A stretch of 64,000 bases of DNA. Origin: Hygrocybe punicea. Lineage: Eukaryota; Basidiomycota; Agaricomycetes; Agaricales; Hygrophoraceae. Positions 44,701-54,800 of this stretch are shown here, in pieces (the stretch's first letter is position 1; each line of letters starts with the position of its first letter). The notes beneath the pieces are model-generated. The model was not told the DNA's origin. It saw nothing but the letters and a program-made list of their open reading frames with translations, and ran no database searches. The position numbers and the translations under genes were made by a program. The stretch covers positions 682,001 through 746,000 of the forward strand of contig OY744462.1 in assembly GCA_963556145.1 (NCBI GenBank), given 5' to 3'.

Positions 44701-45693
44701 ATCTAATACTTCCTTCCTTGCTGCACCAATTTTCTGTGGTTCTCTGACTGCAGGCAGGATTTGTATTTCTTCTTCCTTGATTGTAGGTATAGTATATGCT
44801 TCAAAATCTTCTTCAGCATCAGATTGATAGTAATCAGAGAATTGATCTTGTAATACATAGAAGTGTGACTGGACATTGCTGGCCTTTTCAGCTACATGTC
44901 TATCAATTGCTTGTACAAATGTCTCACCCATATTTCTGCGAATTATTGAGCCATCTGGATAAACAATCCTTCCAAGACCATCCTTGGTTATCTTGCCTGT
45001 CTTGAGTAATTCATTTATTTGGAAACATGTTTGCATTCCATGTCCTTGTCCTCCACAACCATAGCAGGTCATGGGTCCTCTTTGTTCATTGGAAGGAGTA
45101 AATGAATTGGTAGGGGTAAACGAACTAGTAGAAGGGTTTGGTGGAAGGCCAACACTATTGGCAGCTGAGATTTTGAAGGGAGGTCTTTGTGTTTGCTGTG
45201 ACTGTGCTTGCTTTTGCTGAGGTTGTTTCAACTCAGGTGGGCTAATACAGTGAGCAATGTCTGGGTCTAGCTTCAAGGCTCTATAGTATGCTAATCCATA
45301 CTTAATATCATCCAAAGAAAGCTTTCCCATTTGCTTGATTAAAGACTCTACTTCATTCTGGTGTGATGATGATGTGGAGGTAGACTTCCTGTCTATCCCC
45401 TTCCTGCCATTATCTTTCTTCTCAGTTTCTTTCCTTACTGTCTTCTCAAATAGTTCATCATCTGAATCATATGCCTTGGATTTGAATGCCTTCTTCTTCT
45501 TGCTAGCTTTCTTTCTCTTGATGCAGGCTTCATAGTCACTATCTGTATCATACTCTGATGAATCATCTGTATCAGAGTCTTCTGAAACAGAGTTGTCTAG
45601 TCTTCCTGGTATATCTGAATCTGAATCTGCTAGATTCATGTCAAACCTATTCCTTTCAAATAGAGTTTCTGCAACCTTAATGACATCTTTCAT
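41704..45693 (-). CDS. gag-pro: Gag-protease polyprotein (main part)
   Basis: 1329 codons. In order: an acidic and then Lys-rich segment; a CCHC zinc knuckle CYGCGGQGHGMQTC near codon 210-225; a basic/Pro-rich spacer; and a retropepsin-like aspartic protease with AIIDTGSQLNVISK near codon 544 and LLGRPWQRGNY near codon 616. A further ~650 residues have no recognised domain (for example HPLPLPVEGIHSNGHPDAGR and GHLVFQFYPFANPSTEENF). The listed start is artificial: the frame is the continuation of the Gag N terminus at 46111-46664, cut by the hAT MITE. Removing the 417-bp MITE and one 8-bp duplication restores phase (425 bp is two more than a multiple of three, matching the frame difference). 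Confidence 0.88.
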   Translation of the reverse strand: MKDVIKVAETLFERNRFDMNLADSDSDIPGRLDNSVSEDSDTDDSSEYDTDSDYEACIKRKKASKKKKAFKSKAYDSDDELFEKTVRKETEKKDNGRKGIDRKSTSTSSSHQNEVESLIKQMGKLSLDDIKYGLAYYRALKLDPDIAHCISPPELKQPQQKQAQSQQTQRPPFKISAANSVGLPPNPSTSSFTPTNSFTPSNEQRGPMTCYGCGGQGHGMQTCFQINELLKTGKITKDGLGRIVYPDGSIIRRNMGETFVQAIDRHVAEKASNVQSHFYVLQDQFSDYYQSDAEEDFEAYTIPTIKEEEIQILPAVREPQKIGAARKEVLDGVYPPTGIKAKGKENIRPNTVLPPIPKGPVKPGPLSAQKQAQAHVPAPLPFALKKTNPFHPTEDLHTKQPVPMDIRAPIHIPSDTDSDVEMIDPSPTKPAKTHIQGHKANIDKNKIMAERHNAITRPKPTPRQSEISVNIGETQVVNQILDTPVTLRVREVLASSKELSEQLTDMIKRKNAKVSAIASSFITKDRGVLIRLQMECDRRPIEAIIDTGSQLNVISKKVWKEIIQRPMDVGNILTMNDANGGEGTLKGLVSEVPLTCGGVLTYANLYIGETVPFDLLLGRPWQRGNYVSIDERIDGTYLVFKNPEDLTNRFELMVTPSHSQVNHIRGATTAHASTSYLCTLPMELEETTTIPLTKSYEQNKALVRYNPQFQTPLKPNYFTEMITCLQDKPYLDKDKSEVKGDKSISCFNIPKNAYDGSKLFALSIAHCDDMNNEESEFSKRRKIRYGFSHQGNLDRNCYKNSEEMGETVAMSAAQTPQIPPFMINNHPLPLPVEGIHSNGHPDAGRLITSFLGNSLDYQSPHLSKFLIAATVGYRLSPGIDSLGVPFEHGILLNASLATINSPSVPPSLRMGHLVFQFYPFANPSTEENFSPPPVPPPYIEDFYSFPVTTRDPRTHPGDIIPPLEPPRNPINLPVTRIPTVGSSVPAITLTGEDDRESSLTNDEARGWSPIEGWEWDYEVGKIPLHLFTDKRLPLQYTERGRRRPSLTTTTPPENTSTLGDGTTDGNFFHFRGSEVHSTAPTNDIHHSALDISRDLFEHTDRDGYEAGDEGEVEWPGCTVCTRHPAHEKCPDFTSLTKKPSFDDYTAPVATVQLAIRTEPMNGHNAIPDSDLLDVIIPTSPCAPLVASLLESTNYIPANHERSAPAALVYDHGLPPGLNMPLDAHLRDTSPGLINHYPTSAKTPEFVFPADDDWDWPVGQVRYINPVVLEPPRMLYNHAEVNYAFPPPPHAELGREPISRPPSDPDLLSDVSNHATPGSDVGNIWFPATS

Positions 45694-46110
45694 TAGGGAA
45701 TAGCACAGGTTACCCGCGGTTTTTGTACGGGTTTTTGTTAATGAGGGTATAGCTGTTGATTTTGTGATCGAAACGCACTAATTTTCATGTCAAACGGATA
45801 AGAACTGAGTGAGATATGGCCAATACAAGATATAGCATCCCATCACAACAACTGATCCTATACTACTCTGATCTTTCCAAAAAATCTTGAAAAATCCGAG
45901 TTTTTGGAGTTTTTCAAGATTTTTTGGAAAGATCAGAGTAGTATAGGATCAGTTGTTGTGATGGGATGCTATATCTTGTATTGGCCATATCTCACTCAGT
46001 TCTTATCCGTTTGACACAAAAATTAGTGCGTTTCGATCACAAAATCAACAGCTATACCCTCATTAACAAAAACCCGTACAAAAACCGCGGGTAACCCGTG
46101 CTATTCCCTA
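45694..46110. mobile_element. Palindromic hAT MITE (hAT-3), 417 bp, inside gag
   Basis: Almost the whole element is one inverted repeat with arms of about 205 bp that meet near 45902. The ends are TAGGGAATAGCACAGGTTAC and, inverted, TAGGGAATAGCACGGGTTAC. TCTTTCAT is duplicated on both sides (45686-45693 and 46111-46118), giving an 8-bp hAT-type TSD. It has no coding capacity. Single-stranded DNA or RNA of this element would form a very stable hairpin and could be a source of small RNAs. Confidence 0.93.
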
Positions 46111-46664
46111 TCTTTCATAGGGAATGGAGATGTGACATCTAAAGGTGTTGATCCAGTGTTGAGACGTGTCTCAATGATATGTCTGAGGTTCTTGTTGATT
46201 CCATGCCAGAAGTATGCAGCCTTTTTATCTGCAGAGATCTTCTTCTTGCTCTCTAACCATCCTGCAATAGTAATGAACCTGCGTTTATATTGCTTCCATT
46301 TGGTGAGAGTTCTAATCTGCTTAAGTTTCCAAATGCGTGCAAGGGTCATGAGATCTCTAACAATGTATCTTGTTTCCTTTAGGGCAGCATCAAAGTAGCG
46401 AGTAATATCTTTCTCAAGAGTATTCCAGTCCTGGGATATGTAACTCTCCAGGGCTTCAATGAGCTTGACTACTTTGGTGGAGCAGTAATCTACAATCCTT
46501 TCACATTTCTCTTTATCAGAAACAGCATAGGATTTGCACATTTGATTGTAATGCCTTAAGAATCTCTTGACTTCTTCATAGCTTCCTTTGAATTTAGCTG
46601 GGGCAGACTTCTGCCCTAGTAGGGGCATCATGTCTGGGGTACGAGCACTGGTGCTTGTGGACAT
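46111..46664 (-). CDS. gag: Gag N-terminal part, cut off by the MITE
   Basis: The first ~185 codons of Gag form the retrotransposon capsid-like helical region: KFKGSYEEVKRFLRHYNQMC, RIVDYCSTKVVKLIEALESY, YFDAALKETRYIVRDLMTLA, then TLTKWKQYKRRFITIAGWL. The start ATG is 69 bp inside the 5' LTR boundary. The frame runs into the MITE and stops three codons later (MKDRE). The downstream frame repeats MKD because those codons lie in the target duplication. Confidence 0.88.
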
Positions 46665-46710
46665 TGTGTATTAGAGGTATAGAAATGCTTGGGTTATTTA
46701 AATTTAAAGA

Positions 46711-46728
46711 CCCTCGCGGTGGGCTCCA
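46711..46728 (-). other. Primer-binding site candidate of the gypsy element
   Basis: The minus strand reads TGGAGCCCACCGCGAGGG four bases after the 5' LTR end (CATAACA). The initial TGG would pair with the CCA end of a tRNA. The tRNA itself was not identified. The string TTGGAGCCCAC also occurs near 60376. Confidence 0.6.
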
Positions 46729-46732
46729 ATTT

Positions 46733-48137
46733 TGTTATGTGAATGTTTGTTTCACCAAGAATTACCGGAGTTGACTTTGTTCAGGTACCTTCTTGTTGTT
46801 CGTGGGTTTTTAATATTTAAATAACCTATCAGGAAGGGGTTTGTGGGTATATGTACTATATGAATCAATAGAATGTAATAGTGAGGTCTCTTCAATTAAG
46901 AATTGAGACTTTGAGTAGGTATGAATAGCAATTGAGTGTGTGATGTACTGAAAATACTAATATTCACTACTGGAATATAAAATATGAACTAATGAATACT
47001 GATAACAATATTCACCAGTTGAATATGGATGGTTTTAGCTACAGGGCCTATTCAATCAAGAGTATCTCTGGGTATTATAATATCTGACTTAAATCCGAAG
47101 CTTCAAACGCACATTGGCTACTAGTTCAGGGATATCTTTAATACCTTTTGAATACTCTGTTTTGTTTAGGATGAAACTTTAACCTTAGAAGTGTATCTAT
47201 TTAGGATGAAACCTTAACCTTAGAAATGTATCTAGCTGACTAATGCTGACTAATGAATTGATTGAACTGAGTGAACTGGGTGAATTCTCCTTGATGACAA
47301 GGGGAACTCAGAGAATGATAGAATAAGAGTGAACTAGACTGGATTGCAAGCACTAGCTACTACAATGAGTAACTACTAGTACTAAGAGAATGGGGGATCA
47401 CACTGTGTGAACCCAACTGAGAGTGACTACTGAGTGGTGAGGGGGGAAATCCTACTGACTACTGGAATTTGGGGGCCCTATTTATACTGTTGGAGAACAA
47501 TGAGGGACTGAGAACAATGGGAAAGTGAGAACAATAGGACTGAGTCATGAGAACAATGGATGGCATCAAAGAGGCTGTGAACAATGGGCTCTATCTCCAT
47601 TTGGACTGTTTAGAACAATAGACTGCTCAGAACAATAGACCATTGTCTTTATGTAAGCAGAATATCACAATCACTCTCTGATGCATCCTATCTTATCATT
47701 ATCTTATCATCCTCTTGTTCACATCTTATCTAATCATTTCCCATTATCTAGCTGAGCCGCTTTTGATCAATACAAGTAAACAAGATTTGTAATCAATCCA
47801 TTACTGCTAATATAGGTAACAATGCTAGTTGGGCTTGTCTCCTTGCACGCGCAATACAGAGAAATATATAATAAATACTAATGAGTGGGGGATGTGCCTC
47901 TGTGCACCATACATAAATGGCTAGGTCTGGGCATTACTAGTGAAGCCATAATAAATGATATAAAGGTAAGCATATATGCTATTTGTGTCTGTTCACTAGC
48001 ATGCGTAATGTGGAAAGGCATAGAATGGGTACTAATGAGTGTAGGTGTGCATCCATAGTGTTGCACTTAAATATCTAAGTCCGTGGTCCGATGGTAAACC
48101 CATGACATTACACCCAAAAACACTTGGGGTCATGACA
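46733..48137 (-). repeat. 5' LTR of the gypsy element (1405 bp)
   Basis: Equal in length and apparently in sequence to the 3' LTR, with a constant offset of 13894 bp at every landmark checked. It would carry the promoter of the element. Confidence 0.93.
47475..47487 (-). promoter_or_regulatory. TATA-box candidate in the 5' LTR
   Basis: GTATAAATAGGGC on the minus strand, about 740 bp upstream of the LTR-internal junction. It is the probable core promoter of the genomic RNA. Confidence 0.6.
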
Positions 48138-48141
48138 GCGG

Positions 48142-48255
48142 ACTCTTCATTTCGTCACCATTGCTGACTTGAAGGAGATGGGTTTCTTGCCGGGTGAGAT
48201 TGGGGAGCTACGGGATGCAGTCGAAAAATGGTCGCAGAAAGTTGTCGTGGCATAA
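48142..48255 (+). pseudogene. SAM-like domain gene, downstream part
   Basis: Continues the frame broken at 32838: TLHFVTIADLKEMGFLPGEI, then GELRDAVEKWSQKVVVA and TAA. The DLKEMGF..GE...L pattern is the most characteristic part of the SAM-like fold. The frame is clean over this stretch, so the gene was probably functional, or only slightly damaged, when the gypsy element landed. Confidence 0.5.
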
Positions 48256-48402
48256 ATATATTTCTATTGTTCTGTTGTGTGGGGGGAATTGAATTGGGTT
48301 CTCGCGTTCTCGCTCTCGGTGTGAAATAACAATGTTCAGACAATCAGATACAATACATGGGGGACACTGGTAGACGACAACAACTAAAAAAATGGTCCTC
48401 GG

Positions 48403-49464
48403 CTAGAAGTATCCAGCATTCGTGAAATAGCCGGCTACATCAGAAGGAGTGATGATATCAGTAACTTCCATCATATCATACAAAATCCCATCCCCTTGCG
48501 TTGCTGCATAGTACGTGTGGTGTCGTCGAATAGCTTGATCTTCGAAAAGTCCTCTTCAATCGGATTCAGATCCGGCGAGTATGGTGGTAGGTACTCAATC
48601 CGAACACCTGTGTGTTGTCATGAGGGGCCGTTGACATGAGATATGTTGCCAGACTTACCAAACCGATCACAGAGTTCGAGTATTTCGTGGCCATGGTGGA
48701 TCTTAGCATTGTCCATAACGAGAACGCTCAAGGGACCCGGATAGGCAGTACATTTTGGTAACTGTAGATGAGATCAGTAGGGTGTAATCATTAGAAATAG
48801 AAATACTCACAACATGGAACTCGAGAAAGGACAGGAACTTCTCCTTTGTCATGGAACCCTCCACGGCGGTGCAGGCGATGATCCCATCGAGTGTGAGCAA
48901 GGCTTCAGTGCTCGTAAGCCATCCTCGAACAAACCGCTGTTTCTGTGGGCAGCGAGTGCCCTTCTTGGATCGTCCGTAGCGCCGTCCAACAGTGCGCTCA
49001 TCCTTTGAGGTCTCGTCAATGAAGCCGAGTTCCTCTGGTGCGTAACGTGCGATGCGAAGCATGAATTGAGTACGGCCAGCTTCATTCCGTTCAGTGGAAA
49101 TACGGAGGAGTTTCTTGCGAGAGATGTTGGTGCATATGAGTTCCCGGTGGATAGTCGTGTAGTGGACCAAGATGAAATGATTGGTCTTCAGAAGGTGGAG
49201 AAACTCATCCAGAAACCAGTCTGGGTTGGCGTGCATCAAGCGACAGAGGTATTGAACATCATCAGTGTGGAGAGAGCGAGGAGCAAAGTTGTACTTGGGT
49301 TGTTCTAGCACGACGTCGTGGGTTTCATTTCAGAGTCGATGGACGCGATACCATGTACTGGCAGAGAAGTTACAACAAGAAAGAATGTCAGAGAGGTCAA
49401 GTAGACCGAGTTCATAAAGGCGAACCGCTGCGATCTTGACATCACGACTGATTTTGCGGTACAT
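48403..49464 (-). pseudogene. Tc1/mariner-type transposase, decayed
   Basis: Starts MYRKISRDVKIAAVRLYEL, a helix-turn-helix region, then STWYRVHRL and an in-frame TGA (49330-49332) where Trp is expected. The core shows ELGFIDETSKDERTVGRRYG (first Asp), VLVMDNAKIHHG (second Asp) and YLPPYSPDLNPIEEDF (final Glu), the DDE triad of the superfamily. Two short introns with GT..AG ends fit near 48755-48810 and 48600-48650. A one-base deletion after FSKIK shifts the end, which reads DGILYDMMEVTDIITPSDVA and ends at TAG. The right terminus (TACAGCCGTTTGCACC on the minus strand, 49542-49557) is visible. The left one was not found. Confidence 0.82.
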
Positions 49465-49541
49465 GGTGGTTGAGAGGCAAGAATTTTTCTAAATCCATTA
49501 ACTACCATATATATTCAAAATCCGTGAGAACTGTCAAGATA

Positions 49542-49557
49542 GGTGCAAACGGCTGTA
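49542..49557 (-). repeat. Tc1/mariner terminal motif
   Basis: The minus strand reads TACAGCCGTTTGCACC, nearly the same as the ends of the fold-back element at 18751-20319, and lies upstream of the transposase start. It is a probable outer end, with TA as the target dinucleotide. Confidence 0.5.
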
Positions 49558-49711
49558 AGACACTATAAGAACGGAATTAAGGCCAAGAAAGCTTTGATTG
49601 GCTAGGACTTCATCATGTTTATGTAAGCAAACTTTTTTTCTTTATGGTACTATTATAACTGTGCATTCTGAAATAAACTGATAGAACAGATGGCCATATT
49701 AGAACAGCCCA

Positions 49712-51385
49712 TGACATAACTTATCCCATACTAGACTGGCCAACCAAGGTTGACAATGTTATGTTTGAGTTGGGCCAGCTGATCTGAGCCGAGAAAGTAT
49801 TATTGTTAGGTACTTGACAGGGCAACTCAGGAATGTCAGAGTTATGGTGTTAGATGGATGGGCCGAGGTTTGAGCCAGAATATTATTACCTGTCTCAGAC
49901 TGAAGTTCTTCGGGGGTATTGTTACCCATTTCAGACTATTGGGCTGAAGTTCTTTAGGGGTATTGTTACCTGTCTCAGACCATTGGGCCAAAGTTTTGTG
50001 GGGGTATTGTTATTCATCTCAGACCATTTAGCTGAGGTTGTGAGGGAGCCACTGTTACTCATGTAATACCCTCCAACAAATGAAATATCATTGATACACA
50101 TCCTTGCGATTGGCATTGGCATTGGTGTTCACTGTAGTATCGGCGTTTGCATTAGCATTGGTGTTCACATCAGCATTGGTGTTGGTGAAGCAGCATTTGC
50201 AACTACATTTACATCTGTATTAAAATAGGTTTGCAGTGAACATTTGTTCAACCAACCAACACTGGACTCACCACAATGCTGATGCCAATGCTGAGGCCCA
50301 AGCCAAACCCAAGGCTGATGCCGAGGTTGAGATGAATGTTTGATTGTAGGTTGTCAAATACCTCTGGAAAGCACATGAAGCTGTTGGTGCCCATAGAGCC
50401 CATTGTATACCAACTGTCTCTCAGCAAATGTAAGCCAGCCAGACCCATGGTTCAACAGGTTCATGCCAATGTTTTTTGGCATTTGTTCATAACATATAAA
50501 ATACCACCGGAAAGTGTCTGAATATCTTGGTGGACATAGAGACCATTGTATACTAACTGTCTCTTAGCCAATGTAAGCCGACCAGACTCATGGTTTCAAT
50601 GCACAGCTAACACCAAGGTTAATGCCAAAGTCTTTTGGCATTTGTCCATAACATGTAGAATACCGCTGGAATGCTCATGTAACTCTTGTTAGACATAGAA
50701 GTCATCGTCTACTAACTATCTCTTAGCCAATGTAAGCCATCCAAACTCATGGTTTCAATGCACAGCTAACACTGAGGTTGATGCCAAAGTTTTTTAGCAT
50801 TTGTTTATAACATGTCAAATACCACCAGAATGCTGATGGAACTATTGCTAGACATAGAATTCATGTACTTTCCAGAGGTATTTGACAACCTACAATCAAA
50901 CATTTGCCCCAACCTCAGCATTGGCATTGGCATCAGCATCGTGGTGAGTCTAGTGTTGGTTGGTTGAACAAATATTCACTGCCAAACCTATGCTAATACA
51001 GGTATAAATGTAGTAGCAAGTGCTGCTTCACGAACACTGATGTCAATGTAAACACTGATGCCAATGCAAATCGCAAGGATGTGTATCAATGATATTTCAT
51101 TTGCTGGAGGGTATTATATAAGTAACAGTGGCCCCCTCACAACCTCAGCCAAATGGTCTGAGATGGGTAACAATACCCCCACAGAACTTTGGCCCAATGG
51201 TCTGAGATAGGTAACAATACCCCAGCAGAACTTCGGCCCATCCATCTAACACCATAACTATGACATTCCTGAGTTACCCTGTTAAGTACCTAACAATAAT
51301 ATTTTCTCAGCCCAGATTAGCTGGCTCATCTCAAACATAACATTGTTAATCTTAGTTCACCGGTCTGACATGGAATAAGTCACAG
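49712..51385. mobile_element. Inverted-repeat element of about 1.67 kb, family unknown
   Basis: Arms of about 520-670 bp (left about 49712-50382, right about 50866-51385) align when one is inverted. Shared words include GTTATGGTGTTAGATGGATG, GATGTGTATCAATGATATTT and GTATTTGACAACCTACAATC. The arms differ by indels, partly in a ~60-bp tandem unit (GGGGTATTGTTACC..CTCAGAC) that has more copies on the left. The interior is a tandem array. No transposase frame, TSD or known terminal motif was found. Confidence 0.6.
50340..50870. repeat. Tandem repeat, ~165-bp unit, ~3 copies
   Basis: Each unit includes CAACTGTCTCTTAGC-like, AATGTAAGCC, GACTCATGGTTTCAATGCAC, a TTTTGGCATTTGT block and ACATGTAGAATACC-like words. 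It forms the loop of the inverted-repeat element. Non-coding. Confidence 0.7.
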
Positions 51386-51807
51386 TATGATGTAATTAGA
51401 AATGAAATCTCCCTAGTAGTGTATACTACTAGCAGTCAAGAATATTAGTCAATGCGCAACATTGAACTATCTAACTAAAATCACATTTGTATCAAATGTG
51501 ATAATGTAAGGGAAGATAATGACAATAATCTTGTTATTAGTATTGTCCAAAACTGGTACTAGAATACTTGGTAAAGTTAGAGACACAAACCTTAGTCATT
51601 CCAATCAGACGTATACTAATGACAAAAGCTTTATTTCTACTAATGATTGACACTGGGAAATGAATGAAAGTAAGAATATAAAATAGAATTAAATATCCAA
51701 ATACTCCTCATTGTTAATGATGAATGGTAGTTACTAGTTTTAGAAAAAATTAGTGGCAATGTTAACGTGTTAACTATTTCACCTTCCAAGTACAATTGTA
51801 AAGTTGA
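51386..51807. other. AT-rich spacer, no gene seen
   Basis: Sequence between two inverted-repeat structures. No open frame or repeat boundary was recognised. Confidence 0.45.
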
Positions 51808-54800
51808 AACCAAAATAATTGGTTGGTCTCAAAGCAAAGAAAGTGAAGCATGTTACTTTAATATGATATTTGGCATAAAACCTTATTAGTTTTTACATAT
51901 AAACTTTAGTTCTCTATTTTTTAATTATAATTAATTTTATTATTAAAAATAATATAAAATGAAAGTCTTTTAATTAAGAAACAGAAGGAGTAATAATAAT
52001 AAAAATTATATACAGATATTGTCTGGCTGTTATCAGTTCGTACTGTAAGAAGTTAAGTTAACTCTACTAAGAAATAAAATTCCTATTGTTAATTTAGGAC
52101 TTATAGAGTATCATTTGAGGCTGAGACAAGTTGTTATAGCTCTCATAAACTGGGTTATAAACGTGTCACAAGAACTTTTACAAAGTGTTGTGAAACTATT
52201 CTCTTCAGCTATAGCTCATATTTAATTAGGGATAGTAAAGAGAAAGAGAAAAAAAAAAGCTAATCATTAAAGAAAGTTAACTTATTGAATTATAGATGGA
52301 TTGTCCTTTGTAATTTGACAATATAAAGAAGAAATTATTATTGCGATTTTCATAAATGATGACATTTTAAATCTAAATAAGTTAAACAGACATTAACAAA
52401 TTATAAGTTAAACATTATGATTAAAGCATATTAAAACTAGTAAATGAATTTATCTTTAAGATATTTAACTCAAGTAAATTTAAATATAACAAAAATATTA
52501 ACTGTATTTAATTTATAAAATTATAAAATTAAATAAATAATCACTTTTTTAACTTTTAAAAGAGGCCTAATTTCAACCTTTATTATTTTTTAACAATACT
52601 TCTCAGTACAGTTACTTATTATAACTTTTGAGATGTTACCGTTATGAAACTAATTAGCTTAATAAATAAATAAATATATTTATAATTACTATCTCTCAAA
52701 TATTTAAAATATTAACTGAACTTTATGATTATTATTATTAATATGTTAAGTATAATAATTAATTAAGTATTTACTTTTTACTTTGTAATAATATATATTT
52801 TAAGATGACATACATACTATATTATGTAATCTATTTTATTTAAAATAAAAATGACAATAAAAAATTTGTTTATCATGAATGTTTTCTTTATTATTGCACT
52901 AGTAATTATTGCGATTTTCATAAATGATGACATTTTAAAAATAAATATTTCAAAGTCAAGGACCCAGGTTAAAATTGATAACTAGTGAAATACTGCACCA
53001 ATTTACATAGTTTCAGAGAGGAAGTTTGTCTACCTTTAAAGGAGTATCTTTCTCTTTATTTATATTTTTAAATTCCTGTATATGGAGAGAGTTATAGGTG
53101 AATCATTAATTTGAGTCACTTCAACTTGTACAATGAATATCTCCACAACAAATACTTAGATTGATATGGTTGTGGGGAGAAACTTGTTCTATTTTTGAAG
53201 GGCTACAAGAGCCCATACCACGTTTCTCTATATTTTGGTCTTTAACAGATTATTATAATGTTATTCATACAGAGATCACTTTTGTATAATTATCCTTCAA
53301 ATTTTCAAACTACAAAAAAGTGGGCCCTTAAATTATATATTACCTGCGCTTAGTTGGCTTGGCCCCGCTTCTGTCCCGCTGGGTCCTTGTGTTGGCACCG
53401 CTAAATCTCCGAACATGGTCGGTCAGCTATCTTTGGCATTGATGTTTTCACTTTCTTATCTGTGCTTTTTGGGGACATTGACATCCTTTCGAGCTGTGTT
53501 GATGTCTCCAACTCCCTTTCCCATGCCATTTGACAGTTCACTCGGAGCCTTGTGTGCTGATCCATTAGTGAATGTCGACGATCAACCGGTATCACCGGCA
53601 GTTCTTCCATCCTAACGTCATGCTCGTCATCTTGAAGCACTTCACGTAGCCGCAACCGAGTTGCGTTCAGCGTAAGGGCCTAAGTTAATCCATTCAGTTC
53701 TTTCACCTCTCATCATTACCATTATTACCACTCACCCCGATCAGATGCGTAACCGCCTCAAACACCTCTTGACAGACCGCTGCACTCTTTTTGTTCTTTC
53801 CAACCGCTGGCTGGTAGAACAACAACGGGTTACCTTCAATGCTTGCAACCATACGAGTGATCGCCAGTTGATCACGCTCGAGAGCCTTTGCACCACGAAC
53901 TCGACTCATCATCACCTCCATGTAATGCGACAGAATAAGCTGAAGGTTTTACTTCACAAGACGGTTTAGAGGGAAGGGCTTAGGTTCTGAAGGCAGTCAA
54001 TCTTAGGATAAGAGGAAGCGATTGAGTAGCAAGTGATATGAAATTTAAAGTCTACAGTACAAGCTGAAAGTAGACTACTTATATAGCGTAAGGAAGTGGC
54101 TATGTTACTAGGAAAGGGTTCATGGCTATGCGCCAGAGCATATGGTGTAAAGGGATGAAACGCATAGGAAAGGAGATAGCATACAGCATTTGTCGAATGA
54201 TACGACTAAGTGGAGGGAAATGGCAGTGCATATGCGAAAGGAATGACTAAGTAAGTAAAAGAGGAGAGGAAAGAAGAAAAGGAAAGAAAAGAAGGGAAGG
54301 TAAGCACGTCTTAGTAAGAAATTATAACTAAGCACGTCTTAGTAAGAAATCATAACACTCCATCGCCGGCTGACCATCGGTTACCCAGTCGGTGCCAACG
54401 CCTTCCATTCAATCCCGCCATTGATATTGAACCCGTTTCCTAACCGATTGCTTCGTTTCGCGATCGATCACCTGCGCCCACCGCCCTCTTTCGTTGATCA
54501 ACTCTTTCAGCATTTGACGCAAATAATTAACCGCTGGCACGTAATCCAACATCCTGCGACAATATCTTTGAGCTGCCAGAAATTCTTGGATCGCACACTG
54601 TGCAACACATGGCAGTTGTTTTGTGAGCGACTTTTTGTCGAATCTCATCCAATCCCATATTGTTTCTCAGAGCAATTATCCCTCGGGATGTGTAACCAAT
54701 CTTCCCATAGTCTCTGTCGATGGATGGCTGATGTAGGCGCTCATTGTCACGATGATCTCCGCTGCAATGTCCTTCGGTTACTTCCCAGGTTTCAGTAGTC

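Larger units (their letters stand above)
32839..48137 (-). mobile_element. Ty3/gypsy LTR retrotransposon, 15.3 kb, with nested hAT MITE
   Basis: Two direct LTRs of exactly 1405 bp bound the element. On the minus strand each starts TGTCATGACC and ends CACATAACA. GCGG flanks it on both sides (32835-32838 and 48138-48141). Minus-strand order is gag-protease, a Pro/Ser/Asp-rich ORF, pol (RT, RNase H, integrase), an integrase tail joined to an ASCH-like domain, a small accessory ORF, then the 3' LTR. The LTRs show no difference by eye, so insertion is recent. Yet gag is interrupted by a MITE, gag-protease ends in TAA and pol has a TGA, so this copy probably cannot move by itself. A primer-binding site candidate is visible. 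No clear polypurine tract lies next to the 3' LTR. Confidence 0.95.

Noticed and set aside
49850..50050. Regularly spaced ~60-bp repeats that might suggest a CRISPR-like array
   Set aside because: Units are contiguous, with no unique spacers, and the setting is eukaryotic TE DNA.
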